Assembly: GCA_903839965.1 (NCBI GenBank)
Contig: CAIMEK010000022.1
Span: 1 to 36,164, forward strand
Source of the DNA: an uncultured Acetobacteraceae bacterium
GTDB taxonomy: Bacteria; Pseudomonadota; Alphaproteobacteria; Acetobacterales; Acetobacteraceae
Length of the DNA: 36,164 nt
Direction of reading: 5' to 3'
Part shown: positions 1-8,268 of the stretch, piece after piece
How the letters are laid out: every line of letters starts with the position of its first letter
Position numbering within the stretch: the stretch's first letter is position 1
Program-made: the position numbers and the translations under genes
The notes under the pieces: model-generated
Seen by the model: the letters and a program-made list of their open reading frames with translations, nothing else
What the model was told of the DNA's origin: nothing
The model's database searches: none

Positions 1-228
1 CGTATCAGAGCATGATCAACCGTCGTTTCATGATCGTGCCTCCTGCCCTGCCCAGCGGCGGCCACGCTGAACAGCTTGCGAAGCAAGCAAAGAATTTCCG
101 CGCCTGCTGCTTGAACTGGCGAACATGAGAGTGGATAGAATCTGACGGAAGAAACCCTCGCGAATCGGCCCACGTTGGCGGATTTCCGCCATTCCCACTG
201 GACTCATCCGTTTGGTTTTCACCACTAG
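1..228. other. unassigned left edge
   Basis: No gene is recognised in this stretch. Short open frames exist on both strands, but none has a convincing ribosome binding site or a family motif. It precedes a decayed receiver-domain gene and may be the degraded 5' part of that gene or unrelated DNA. Confidence 0.4.
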
Positions 229-575
229 GTGCAGGAGATCGGCAACGGGGGGGGGTGAAGGCCATGCGGGGCGAGGAATTCGACATCATGCTGATGGATG
301 TATAGATGCCGGTAGTGGACAGCATCAAGGCGACGCGGCCGATCAGGGCGATGCCCCGCCAGCGTGGCCGGGTGTCTGTGGTAGCGCTGACCGCCGACGC
401 GATGACCGGGGCGAAGGAATACTGCCTAGCGGCCCGGATGGATGACTCCCTGCCCAAGCCGATAGGGGCGGCGGCGCGGCCGAGCAAGCTGGCGGCGCTA
501 GTGCCGGGCGGGTCGGCCGACGGTGCGATGTATCTGGGGGGCATGACCCAGGAGCGGCTGGCTCGGTGCCGATGA
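229..575 (+). pseudogene. decayed response-regulator receiver domain
   Basis: Remnant of a CheY-like receiver domain, as found in response regulators or at the end of hybrid histidine kinases. The translation contains EEFDIMLMDV, a stop, then MPVVDSIKATRPIRAM, VVALTADAMTGAKEYCLAA, MDD and LPKPI. These match the phospho-acceptor Asp loop (LMDVQMPVMDG), the conserved Thr/Ala region and the Lys-Pro loop of the family. Two lesions are visible: a run of nine G (247-255) breaks the frame upstream, and TAG at 303-305 stands where the family normally has Gln, which a single CAG-to-TAG change would explain. The frame ends with TGA at 573-575, overlapping the ATG at 572 of the GH8 gene (ATGA). The receiver gene was therefore probably once coupled to the cellulose operon. 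The family match is clear; the original full-length protein is unknown. Confidence 0.7.
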
Positions 576-1669
576 GCCGGCGGGGCCGTTTGGGACGGCG
601 CCGTCTGCTGGCAGCGGCGGCGATGGTTGGCCTGACGCGGTTTGAGACCGATGCGCCGGCGCGGGCCGCATCGCAGGGAACCGAGCGGGCGGAGTGGACC
701 GAGCGGGCGGAGTGGTCGGCCTTTCGCACGCGTTACTTGCTGGCTGAGGGTCGGGTGGTCGATACCGGCAACGGCAGCGCGTCGCACAGCGAGGGCCAGG
801 GTTGGGGGCTGTTCTGCGCCGCAACTGCCGGCGATCGTGAGGCATTCGACCGCATGCTGGGCTGGACCGGACGCACGTTGCGCCGCCGCGGTGACGCACT
901 GCACGCTTGGCGCTACCTGCCTTATGCGAAGCTGAAAGTGCCGGACATCAACAATGCCACCGACGGTGATCTGTTCATCGCCGCCGCGCTCGGGCGGGCG
1001 GCGCGCCGCTGGGGTTCGTCGGCGTACGCAAAAGCCGGTGCCGCGATCGCGCAGGATGTGCTCCGCCTGCTGGTGCGTCGGAGCCGCGGGCGGACCGTGC
1101 TGCTGCCCGGCACTGGCGGATTCGTATCGGACACCACGCTGGTGGTGAACCCATCCTACTACGCGTTCCCGGCGCTGGCGGAACTGGCGGTGTTGGCTCC
1201 GTCGCCGCAATGGGACGAGATTCGCCGCGACGGCGTGGCGCTGCTCGAGGAGGGGCGGTTCGGCCGCTGGATGCTGCCTCCGGATTGGCTGCGTGTGCCG
1301 GATGACGCTTCAGTACCGCTGGCGCCAGCCCCGCCCTGGCCGGCCCGGTTCTCCTTCGACGCCATCCGCGTGCCGCTGTACCTGGCCTGGGCACGGGTGC
1401 CGGTGCCCGCGCTGATGGAGGCGTTCGTTCGCTACTGGTCGGCCTTCCCGCCCGGGGAGGCGCCGGCATGGGTGGATTTGAGCACGGACATGACTGCGCC
1501 GTTCCCGGCCGGCCCTGGAATGACTGCGGTGGCGCGCCTGGCCACCACGGCAGACCGCCGGGCGGAAGATTTGGGGATGCTGCCTACGGTTGCCTCAGCG
1601 GCCGACTATTATGACGCCGCCCTCATCCTGTTGTCGCGGATCGCTTGGCGCGAAAGCGGCGCTGGATGA
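572..1669 (+). CDS. bcsZ: GH8 endo-1,4-beta-glucanase of the cellulose operon (CMCax/BcsZ type)
   Basis: Glycoside hydrolase family 8 endoglucanase, 365 residues from ATG 572, close to the length of Komagataeibacter CMCax. An arginine-rich leader (SRRGRLGRRRLLAAAAMVG) resembles a Tat signal, implying export. The hallmark DTGNGSASHSEGQGWGL carries the probable catalytic acid Glu74, and NNATDGDLF carries the conserved Asp131/Asp133. Further GH8 blocks are VVNPSYYAFPALAEL, LPPDWLRV, FDAIRVPLYLAW and DYYDAALILLSR. In acetic acid bacteria this enzyme trims or edits nascent glucan and is needed for normal cellulose fibres. The start is ambiguous: GTG 566 sits 11 nt after AGGAG (550-554), while ATG 572 makes an ATGA overlap with the preceding remnant. 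It heads the operon, but a 560-base degraded spacer separates it from the next gene. A paralog lies at 32073-33191. Confidence 0.92.
   Translation: MSRRGRLGRRRLLAAAAMVGLTRFETDAPARAASQGTERAEWTERAEWSAFRTRYLLAEGRVVDTGNGSASHSEGQGWGLFCAATAGDREAFDRMLGWTGRTLRRRGDALHAWRYLPYAKLKVPDINNATDGDLFIAAALGRAARRWGSSAYAKAGAAIAQDVLRLLVRRSRGRTVLLPGTGGFVSDTTLVVNPSYYAFPALAELAVLAPSPQWDEIRRDGVALLEEGRFGRWMLPPDWLRVPDDASVPLAPAPPWPARFSFDAIRVPLYLAWARVPVPALMEAFVRYWSAFPPGEAPAWVDLSTDMTAPFPAGPGMTAVARLATTADRRAEDLGMLPTVASAADYYDAALILLSRIAWRESGAG
680..715 (+). repeat. in-frame 18-bp tandem duplication inside GH8 gene
   Basis: Positions 680-697 are repeated exactly at 698-715, giving TERAEW twice in the mature N-terminus. The paralogous GH8 protein has only one comparable segment (RCEWEEFKRRF), so this is probably a recent slippage duplication that keeps the frame. 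Confidence 0.85.
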
Positions 1670-2229
1670 GGAAATGATGGGAACGATGACTGGAAGCGCC
1701 GCCGCCACAGATCCCGCCCGTTCGCGGGACAAAGCCGCTTCGGCTTTGACCGAGGCATGGCGACTCCGTACGCGTTATTAGAGGCGTGATTTGTCCCCTC
1801 GTTGGACGGTACAACGCATTACACTAATGGCATCTGGATCGCCGCGACTTACGGCCTGCCGTAGGTACATGATTGGTTGTTGTATTGCGAGTGCAGGATC
1901 TGATAGCGGACAGCTGAATCCGACGGCTGCCGAGACCACGTGTTCCTCCTCTTCAGGTCTTCGGTGACATGCAGCCCACGCTTCGGTCAGGCGAGTCGAT
2001 CGGGGGTATAGGTGCCTGAACGGTCCGGCGCACAGTGCCGATTTGGCCTCGCGCCTCAGCGCCCGACTATTATGACGCCGCCCTCATCCTGCTGTCCCGG
2101 ATTGCCCGGCCTGAATGCGGAGCGGTCTGATGGAACGGCGATACAATACGAGCTGCCAGAGCAGAACATCTGCTTGCGACGGCGCGGTGGGATACTGCAC
2201 AATCAGACGTTCAACCCGCGGTGTAGGCG
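1670..2229. other. degenerate spacer between GH8 and the ccp/bcsP-like gene
   Basis: No intact gene is seen in these 560 bases. Two adjacent short hairpins lie just after the GH8 stop: tcccgc/gcggga at about 1713-1729 and caaagccg/cggctttg at 1730-1748. Neither is followed by a T tract, so they are not a standard intrinsic terminator. Further on lies a copy of the 3' end of the GH8 gene (2054-2130). The rest looks like decayed coding DNA without recognisable motifs. Confidence 0.6.
2054..2130 (+). pseudogene. duplicated C-terminal tail of a GH8 endoglucanase
   Basis: Positions 2054-2091 match 1593-1630 of the GH8 gene over 38 bases with one difference. The translation APDYYDAALILLSRIARP followed by a short tail and TGA (2128-2130) corresponds to the GH8 terminus. 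After the shared block the sequences diverge (SRIARPECGAV here, SRIAWRESGAG in the gene), so this is a related but not identical copy. It is probably what remains of a second GH8 gene or of a tandem duplication that was then mostly deleted. No start or upstream GH8 sequence is attached. Confidence 0.75.
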
Positions 2230-2844
2230 ATGAGTGCACTGAACTCCAACATCGAACGAGGGCCGGAAGCACCTGGCCCGCCGGATATGATCTATCGCAG
2301 CTTTGCTGCCGACCCGAGGACCGGATCGGCGATTACCGAGCCAGGCGCCGATCCTGCGGTGTTGTTCCCGCTGCTGGAGGCAGCGTTGCCGGGCGGCCTC
2401 GGAGCCGGGCGGGCCCGACCTGACGAGTTTTTCGAGGCTTCGGTGAGCGCGGCGCCGGTGGTGCCAGCCACCGTGGCTGCTGCGCCAACGCGGGTTGTGT
2501 CACACGCCGTCCCCGCCATGCCGTTGCCCGCAGCTGCGGCGGCTACCCCGGCGGCGCTTCCCATTGGGCTATTTGCCATGCCGCCGCCGGCGCCTTCCGT
2601 GGCACGGTTCCCCCCGTTGCCACCAATCATTGCACCGGATCTGGCAGCGCCGGCGGCTCCGCCGAGGCCGCTCTGGGCGCCGCATGCGCCGCCGCCGCTG
2701 GTTACGCCATCTGCGCCGGCAGTTTTCACCGCCGGCACGACGACGCTTGAGCGCATGTTTAGGGTGCTGCGCGGCGGCGCCCCGCCACATAACGGCGGGG
2801 GCGCAGTCGGGCGCAGACTGCAAGACCTGTTCCGGTGCCTCTGA
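2230..2844 (+). CDS. proline/alanine-rich cellulose operon protein (Ccp/BcsP-like)
   Basis: A 204-residue protein of very low complexity. A short N-terminal block (PPDMIYRSFAADPRTGSAI) is followed by a long Pro/Ala/Val-rich linker (residues about 75-165). The C-terminal end has two short amphipathic pieces, TTTLERMFRVLRGGA and RRLQDLFRCL. This plan, a disordered proline-rich middle with conserved ends including L..(M/L)FR.L, recalls the cellulose-complementing protein CcpAx and the BcsP/BcsR group, small accessory proteins that organise the synthase. The position between the GH8 endoglucanase and bcsQ/bcsAB is the same as that of ccpAx in Komagataeibacter. The ends match by general pattern only, so the assignment rests partly on gene order. 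There is no signal peptide, so it is predicted cytoplasmic. It stops 46 bases before the bcsQ-like start. Confidence 0.6.
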   Translation: MSALNSNIERGPEAPGPPDMIYRSFAADPRTGSAITEPGADPAVLFPLLEAALPGGLGAGRARPDEFFEASVSAAPVVPATVAAAPTRVVSHAVPAMPLPAAAAATPAALPIGLFAMPPPAPSVARFPPLPPIIAPDLAAPAAPPRPLWAPHAPPPLVTPSAPAVFTAGTTTLERMFRVLRGGAPPHNGGGAVGRRLQDLFRCL

Positions 2845-2890
2845 TCTTGCGCCCAGCTGTTGCCCAACCATGCTGCGGCCAAGGGATGTC

Positions 2891-3670
2891 ATGCCACTGA
2901 TCTGCTTCGCCTCGCCGAAGGGCGGTGTGGGCAAGACCACGCTGGCCGCCAACGTGGCGTGCGAGTTGGAGCGCGCGGGAAAGGAGGTGGTGGCGCTCGA
3001 CGTCGACCCACAGAATGCCCTGCGGCTGCCCTTGGGCGTGCCGCTAGGTGAGCGGCTGGCGTTTACCGCGCTGTTGCAGGCGCGACCGGACTGGCGACGC
3101 TGCCTGCGTGCCACGCCCAGCGGCGTCGGACTGCTGGCGCACGGTCCATGCGATCTGGCGGCATCAATCGCGCTCGCCGCCGCGCTAGGCGCTGAGCCGG
3201 AGCTGCTCGCTGGACCGCTGCGCGATATGCTGGCACAGCCTGGGCTATACGTCGTGGCCGACACCATGCCGGGCCCGTCGCCACAGCTCTCGGTGATGCT
3301 GTCGCTGGCCGACCTCGTGGTCACGGTACTGCTAGTCGATGCTGGCTCGGTGTCGCTGATACCCGCAGTGGAGAGCGGCGCCAGCTATGGCGGGACAGTG
3401 CCGGCGCGGCTGGTGTACGTGCTGAACCAGTACGACCCGCGCACGCGACTTGGACCGCTGATTGCCAATGCGGTGGCGCGCCAGCTCGGGACGCGGCTGC
3501 TCGGACGGGTCTACCGCGATGAGCACGTGGCCGAGGCGCTGGCAGCACAGAAGCCAGTGGCCGACTACGCACCGGCCTCGAAGGCGGCACAGGACCTAGC
3601 GCACCTAACGGTTGCGATCGTAGCATGGCTGCAGGCGGCATCGCCGAAGGCCGGCGGGGTGCTGGCATGA
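2891..3670 (+). CDS. bcsQ: ParA/MinD-family ATPase of the cellulose operon (BcsQ-like)
   Basis: 259-residue P-loop ATPase of the ParA/MinD superfamily. The deviant Walker A motif SPKGGVGKTT begins at residue 8, with the signature Lys10 and catalytic Lys15. VVALDVDPQNALRLPLG is the switch I region, and VVADTMPGPSPQL stands where the family has its Walker B/switch II segment. BcsQ homologs lie upstream of bcsA in enterobacteria and help place the cellulose machine at the cell pole. ATG 2891 was chosen because it follows AAGGGA (2881-2886) and directly precedes the conserved PLICFASPKGG; an in-frame ATG at 2870 would add seven residues. The stop overlaps the bcsAB start (ATGA at 3667-3670), showing translational coupling. 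A ParA gene inside an operon with a fused BcsAB and a BcsD is unlike the textbook Komagataeibacter arrangement. Confidence 0.85.
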   Translation: MPLICFASPKGGVGKTTLAANVACELERAGKEVVALDVDPQNALRLPLGVPLGERLAFTALLQARPDWRRCLRATPSGVGLLAHGPCDLAASIALAAALGAEPELLAGPLRDMLAQPGLYVVADTMPGPSPQLSVMLSLADLVVTVLLVDAGSVSLIPAVESGASYGGTVPARLVYVLNQYDPRTRLGPLIANAVARQLGTRLLGRVYRDEHVAEALAAQKPVADYAPASKAAQDLAHLTVAIVAWLQAASPKAGGVLA

Positions 3671-6600
3671 GGGTACGCCTCCTCCGACTGTTCGTGGATG
3701 ACACGGCCGTGCCGCACGGCATCGAATGGGGCGTCATCGCGCTGCTGGGCGTGGTGGGCGCGCTGCTGGTGTGGACTGCCGTTACGGTCTCGCTTGATTC
3801 GCTGCATCAGGCAGCACTGGCAGTCGGCACGATGCTGGTGTTCCTGGTTTGCAACCGGGTGCCGGGGCGGCCGATGACCCTGTTCCTGATGGTGCTCTCG
3901 TCAGCGGTGTCACTGCGCTACATCCTTTGGCGCTTCACTGAGACGCTGGACTTCGCCACTCCGCTCCAGGGCATGCTGGGCACCGGGCTAGCTCTGGCGG
4001 AGCTGTACGCCTTCCTGGTGCTGGCGCTCGGCTACTTGCAGATGGTCTGGCCACTTGAGCGCAAGCCGGTGCCGCTGCCGGCTGATCCCGAGGACTGGCC
4101 GACGGTGGACGTCTATGTGCCCACCTACAACGAGGACCTCTCGATCGTGCGCGCCACTGTGCTGGCGGCGATGACTTTGGATTGGCCGCGCGACAAGCTG
4201 CGCGTCTACATCCTGGACGACGGGCGGCGACGGGTGTTTCGTGACTTCGCCGCTGCTACCGGTGCCGGCTACATCATCCGACCCGACAACGAACACGCCA
4301 AGGCGGGCAACCTGAACCACGCGATGAAGCTGACCGACGGCGAGTTCATCGCAATCTTCGACTGCGACCATATCCCGACCCGCGCCTTCCTGCAGATGAC
4401 CATGGGCTGGATGGTGCGGGATGAACGCATGGCGTTGATACAGACGCCGCACCATTTCTACTCGCCCGACCCATTCCAGCGGAACCTCTCCGCCGGCAGT
4501 CGCGTGCCGCCCGAGGGCAACATGTTCTATGGAATGATACAACCTTGCAACGACTTCTGGGGCGGGGCGTTCTTTTGCGGTTCCTGCGCGGTGTTGCGCC
4601 GCACGGCGCTGGACAGCATCGGCGGCGTTGCCACTGAGACGGTGACTGAAGATGCCCACACGGCGCTGAAGATGCACCGCAAGGGATGGAAGTCGGCCTA
4701 TCTGCGCATTCCGCTAGCGGCCGGGCTGGCGACCGAGCGGCTGATGTTGCATATCGGCCAGCGCATGCGTTGGGCGCGCGGTATGCTACAGATCCTGCGC
4801 ATCGATAATCCGGCCCGGGGGGTCGGGCTGAGCCTCGGTCAGCGTCTATGTTACTTCAATGCAATGTTTCATTTCTGCTTCGCGGTGCCGCGGTTGGTGT
4901 TCCTGACCTCCCCTCTAGCGTTCCTGTTCTTTAATCAGAATGTCATCGCCGCGTCGCCGCTGGCCATCGTGGCCTATGCCTTGCCACACATCTTCCACAC
5001 GGTGGCGACCAATGCGCGGCTGCAGGGGCGCTGGCGCCATTCGTTCTGGAGCGAGATCTACGAGACGACTCTGGCACTGTTCCTGGTGCGGGTGACAGTC
5101 GTGACCTTGTTCAATCCTCGCGCCGGCAAGTTCAACGTGACCGACAAGGGTGGCCTGTTAGGCCGCGGCTTTTTCGATACCGGCGCGGTGTATCCCAACC
5201 TGATCCTGGGCTTGATCCTGGTGCTGGGGCTGCTTCGCGGGCTGTACGGCATCGCCTTTCAGCATCCGGACACGTTGGCATTCCAGGCCTTGCTACTGAA
5301 CTCGGTGTGGGTGTGTTTCAGCCTACTGATCGTGATGGGAGCGTTGGCGGTTGGACGAGAGACGCGGCAGATCAGGCACAGCGCACGGGTGCGAGCGCGG
5401 GTCCCGGTGACCGTGCTGCTGCCGGATGGGCGAGCGTTGCAGGGCATGAGCCACGACCTCTCACTCGGCGGCGGGGCGTTGCTGGTGGACCGGGTGGAGG
5501 ACGTGCCTCCTGACACAAGCGTGGATCTGGAGTTCGCGGTCGGCGCCGAACGGCTGCTGGTGCCGGCTCGCCTGCTGCGCTGGGAGGGCCCGTTCCTGCG
5601 GATCGCGTGGCGGAAGGACACGATCGAGGCGGAAACCCGGGTGATGCAGTTGGTATTCGGCCGGCCCGATGCCTGGCTGGACTGGGACCAATTCCCCGAC
5701 GACAAGCCGCTGGCCAGTCTGTGGCGGGTGCTGGTGAGCATCCGCGGGCTGTTCCGACCAAAGGGGCAACTGCTCGCGGCATCCGATCTGCCTGCGAAGA
5801 CGCCGCCTGCCCAACCTGTGGCGGAAGGCACGTTGGCACGCCAGAGCTTTGTCCTGCCACCGCGTGGAGCGGTAGCCGGGACCGGACGCGGGAAAGCGAT
5901 GGGCAACAAGGCCGTGGCTGCGGTTGTAATGGCACTGCTGCTCCCAGTGGCAGCGTGGGCGCAACTGCCACCTGCAGCGCCCTCCACGTCGCCGCCGATA
6001 GTGCGTCCCTATGCGTCGCCGGTTCCGCTGCTGCCCTCGGCGACGCCCCCGGCGGCACCTACAGCCCCGGCGGTACCTGCCGGTCAGGCTGGCCCGTCTT
6101 CAGTGCCGCCGCTACCACCGGTCGGTCCGGAAACCCGACGCGTGGTGCTAACCATGCGCGACCTCGGTGCGACCGAACCGATGACCATGCGCGGCGCCAC
6201 TCCTATCCAGGGCGTTCTGTTTGGAATCAGAAACGATGAGGTGGTGACCGACGCGCGGCTGTTGCTCAGCGGCGCAATGTCGCCGGCGCTGATTCCGGAA
6301 TTCTCCGCCGTCACAGTGACACTGAACGAGCAGTATATCGGCACCATCCAGGCCGAGCGTGATCACCCGCAGGTCGGGCCGGTGGAGATGCCGGTCAATC
6401 CGGTGTTTTTCCAGGACCGCAACCGGCTGAACTTCCGCTTCACTGGGCGCTATACGGAGCAATGCAACGACCCGCTGAGCGGGCTGCTGTGGGCGACCGT
6501 GTCGGACCGTTCAACACTGACACTGACCATCGCGCGGCTGCCACCGCAGCGCGACTTGGTGCGGCTACCTCTGCCGTTCTTCGACCAAAACCTGCGTACC

Positions 6601-8259
6601 CGGCTGGTATTGCCCTTCGTGCTGCCGACCCAACCCAGCAACGAAACACTGCAGGCTGCGGCGATCATCGCCTCCTGGTTCGGCAACCTGGCGGATTTCC
6701 GTGGGGTGTCCTTCCCAGTGGCGAACGAAGCCCCGGCCGAAGGTAACGCAGTGCTGGTGGCGAGCGGGCGCGACGTGCCGGGCGGGCTGGTGCTGCCACC
6801 GCTGACCGGGCCGACGCTGCTGGAAATGCCGAACCCGAACGACCGGCTGGCGACGCTGTTGGTGATTGCCGGGCGCAACCCGGGAGAGGTGTTGGCGGCA
6901 GCGAGCACGCTGGTGACGGGACCGCGGATGCTGTCCGGCAGCACGATGGCGGTACAGGCGCCGGTGGTGTCGGGGCGCCGACCATACGACGCGCCACGCT
7001 GGATCGCGACCGACCGGCCGGTGCGCTTGGGCGAACTGGTAGACGTGTCAGAGCTGCAGGGTAGCGGTTACCTGCCGGGAACGTTGCACGTGCCGTTCCG
7101 TACCTCGTCCGATCTGTACACTTGGCGGCGTCGGCCCTACACCGCCGAGATCAACTTCCGCGCTCCGCCCGGGCCGATCATCGACGTGGCACCGTCCAGG
7201 TTGGACGTATCGATCAATGGGTTGTTCCTAAAAAGCTACTCGCTTGCACCGGCGGAACGGCCGTGGAGTTGGATCGCCCGGCTGCTCGGCTTTTCGGTGC
7301 CGCAGCGGCGGGAGGCGACGTCGGTGCCGCCTTGGACCGTGTTCGGGCAGAACGACCTACAACTGTTTTTCGATGCACGGCCGCTGCACCGCGGTGACTG
7401 TGTGGCCATTCCCGACGATGTACGGATGTCGGTGGATCCGGACTCCACCATGGACTTCAGCAACGCCTACCACTTTACCGAGCTGCCTGATCTGGCGTTT
7501 TTCGTCAGCTCTGGCTTTCCGTTCACCCGAATGGCTGACCTGTCCGACACCGCGGTGGTGCTGCCGGACCGGGTCGGGACGGTGGAGCTCTCGGCGTTCC
7601 TGACGCTGATGGGACGGATCGGGGCGCTGACCGGCTATCCTGTGCTGCGAGTGACTGTGGTGCGACCGGGCGAGGCGGCGACACTGGCGGACAAGGATCT
7701 GTTGGCGATCGGCACGCTGGCGCATTTCGCAGTGGCGGCGGACCTACTGCGCGAGAGCCCGTACCGGCTGGACGGCAACGCGCTGCGGGTAGTGCTGCCG
7801 AACGCCCTGCGGGGCATCTGGCGGCTGTTCGGCGACCGCACGGACGAGGACCGGGCCAAGGCCGCAACGGCCTTGTCGTCGCCGCTGGGCAGCGGGGCGG
7901 CGGTGATGATCGGTGCGGCGGCACCGTCGCGGCACGGCCACTCGGTGGTAGCCATTCTGGCGGGCGAGCCGCAAGGATTGGGTGCCATGGTGGCCGCGTT
8001 AGGCGACGCCAGGCTGGTGCCCGACATCGAGGGCGACCTGACGCTGCTGGCCGGTGGCAAAGTGACGTCATGGCGGGCCGGACCGAGTTATACGGTGGGC
8101 TATCTGCCGCCTTGGCTGTGGCCGGACTGGCTGCTGCGCGACAACCCGCTGTGGATCCTGGGGTTGATAGTGGTCTCGGCCGGCATGCTCGGATTGGCAC
8201 TGCTGCGCATCCTCGTTTGGAGCGCGGCGCGGCGGATCGGGTGGCGGCGGCCGAGCTAG
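3667..8259 (+). CDS. bcsAB: cellulose synthase BcsA-BcsB fusion (UDP-forming)
   Basis: 1530-residue fusion, close to the roughly 1550 residues of Komagataeibacter AcsAB. Four N-terminal membrane helices lie at about 21-125. The GT2 domain has VYVPTYNED, LDDGRR (about 184), FDCDH (Asp232/Asp234), FFCGSCAVLRR, TVTEDAH (Thr327-Glu328-Asp329) and Q365RMRW. More helices follow, then the gating-loop motif FNVTDKGG (489-496). The PilZ c-di-GMP module has an arginine cluster (R570, R574, R578) and D597LSLGG. From residue 745 a second signal peptide (MGNKAVAAVVMALLLPVAAWA) precedes a Pro/Ala linker and the BcsB part, which ends in one membrane helix and a basic tail (WSAARRIGWRRPS). BcsA polymerises glucose from UDP-glucose and BcsB receives the glucan in the periplasm. 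The start overlaps bcsQ. All catalytic motifs are intact, so it should be active. Confidence 0.97.
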   Translation: MRVRLLRLFVDDTAVPHGIEWGVIALLGVVGALLVWTAVTVSLDSLHQAALAVGTMLVFLVCNRVPGRPMTLFLMVLSSAVSLRYILWRFTETLDFATPLQGMLGTGLALAELYAFLVLALGYLQMVWPLERKPVPLPADPEDWPTVDVYVPTYNEDLSIVRATVLAAMTLDWPRDKLRVYILDDGRRRVFRDFAAATGAGYIIRPDNEHAKAGNLNHAMKLTDGEFIAIFDCDHIPTRAFLQMTMGWMVRDERMALIQTPHHFYSPDPFQRNLSAGSRVPPEGNMFYGMIQPCNDFWGGAFFCGSCAVLRRTALDSIGGVATETVTEDAHTALKMHRKGWKSAYLRIPLAAGLATERLMLHIGQRMRWARGMLQILRIDNPARGVGLSLGQRLCYFNAMFHFCFAVPRLVFLTSPLAFLFFNQNVIAASPLAIVAYALPHIFHTVATNARLQGRWRHSFWSEIYETTLALFLVRVTVVTLFNPRAGKFNVTDKGGLLGRGFFDTGAVYPNLILGLILVLGLLRGLYGIAFQHPDTLAFQALLLNSVWVCFSLLIVMGALAVGRETRQIRHSARVRARVPVTVLLPDGRALQGMSHDLSLGGGALLVDRVEDVPPDTSVDLEFAVGAERLLVPARLLRWEGPFLRIAWRKDTIEAETRVMQLVFGRPDAWLDWDQFPDDKPLASLWRVLVSIRGLFRPKGQLLAASDLPAKTPPAQPVAEGTLARQSFVLPPRGAVAGTGRGKAMGNKAVAAVVMALLLPVAAWAQLPPAAPSTSPPIVRPYASPVPLLPSATPPAAPTAPAVPAGQAGPSSVPPLPPVGPETRRVVLTMRDLGATEPMTMRGATPIQGVLFGIRNDEVVTDARLLLSGAMSPALIPEFSAVTVTLNEQYIGTIQAERDHPQVGPVEMPVNPVFFQDRNRLNFRFTGRYTEQCNDPLSGLLWATVSDRSTLTLTIARLPPQRDLVRLPLPFFDQNLRTRLVLPFVLPTQPSNETLQAAAIIASWFGNLADFRGVSFPVANEAPAEGNAVLVASGRDVPGGLVLPPLTGPTLLEMPNPNDRLATLLVIAGRNPGEVLAAASTLVTGPRMLSGSTMAVQAPVVSGRRPYDAPRWIATDRPVRLGELVDVSELQGSGYLPGTLHVPFRTSSDLYTWRRRPYTAEINFRAPPGPIIDVAPSRLDVSINGLFLKSYSLAPAERPWSWIARLLGFSVPQRREATSVPPWTVFGQNDLQLFFDARPLHRGDCVAIPDDVRMSVDPDSTMDFSNAYHFTELPDLAFFVSSGFPFTRMADLSDTAVVLPDRVGTVELSAFLTLMGRIGALTGYPVLRVTVVRPGEAATLADKDLLAIGTLAHFAVAADLLRESPYRLDGNALRVVLPNALRGIWRLFGDRTDEDRAKAATALSSPLGSGAAVMIGAAAPSRHGHSVVAILAGEPQGLGAMVAALGDARLVPDIEGDLTLLAGGKVTSWRAGPSYTVGYLPPWLWPDWLLRDNPLWILGLIVVSAGMLGLALLRILVWSAARRIGWRRPS

Positions 8260-8268
8260 GAGCAGGCA

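Noticed and set aside
5-1210. 401-codon open frame on the minus strand over the GH8 gene
   Set aside because: It lies opposite a well-supported GH8 gene, is Arg/Pro-rich in the manner of an antisense shadow in GC-rich DNA and has no family motif.
1730-1748. intrinsic terminator after the GH8 gene
   Set aside because: The stem is perfect but no T tract follows on either strand, so it is reported only as a hairpin.
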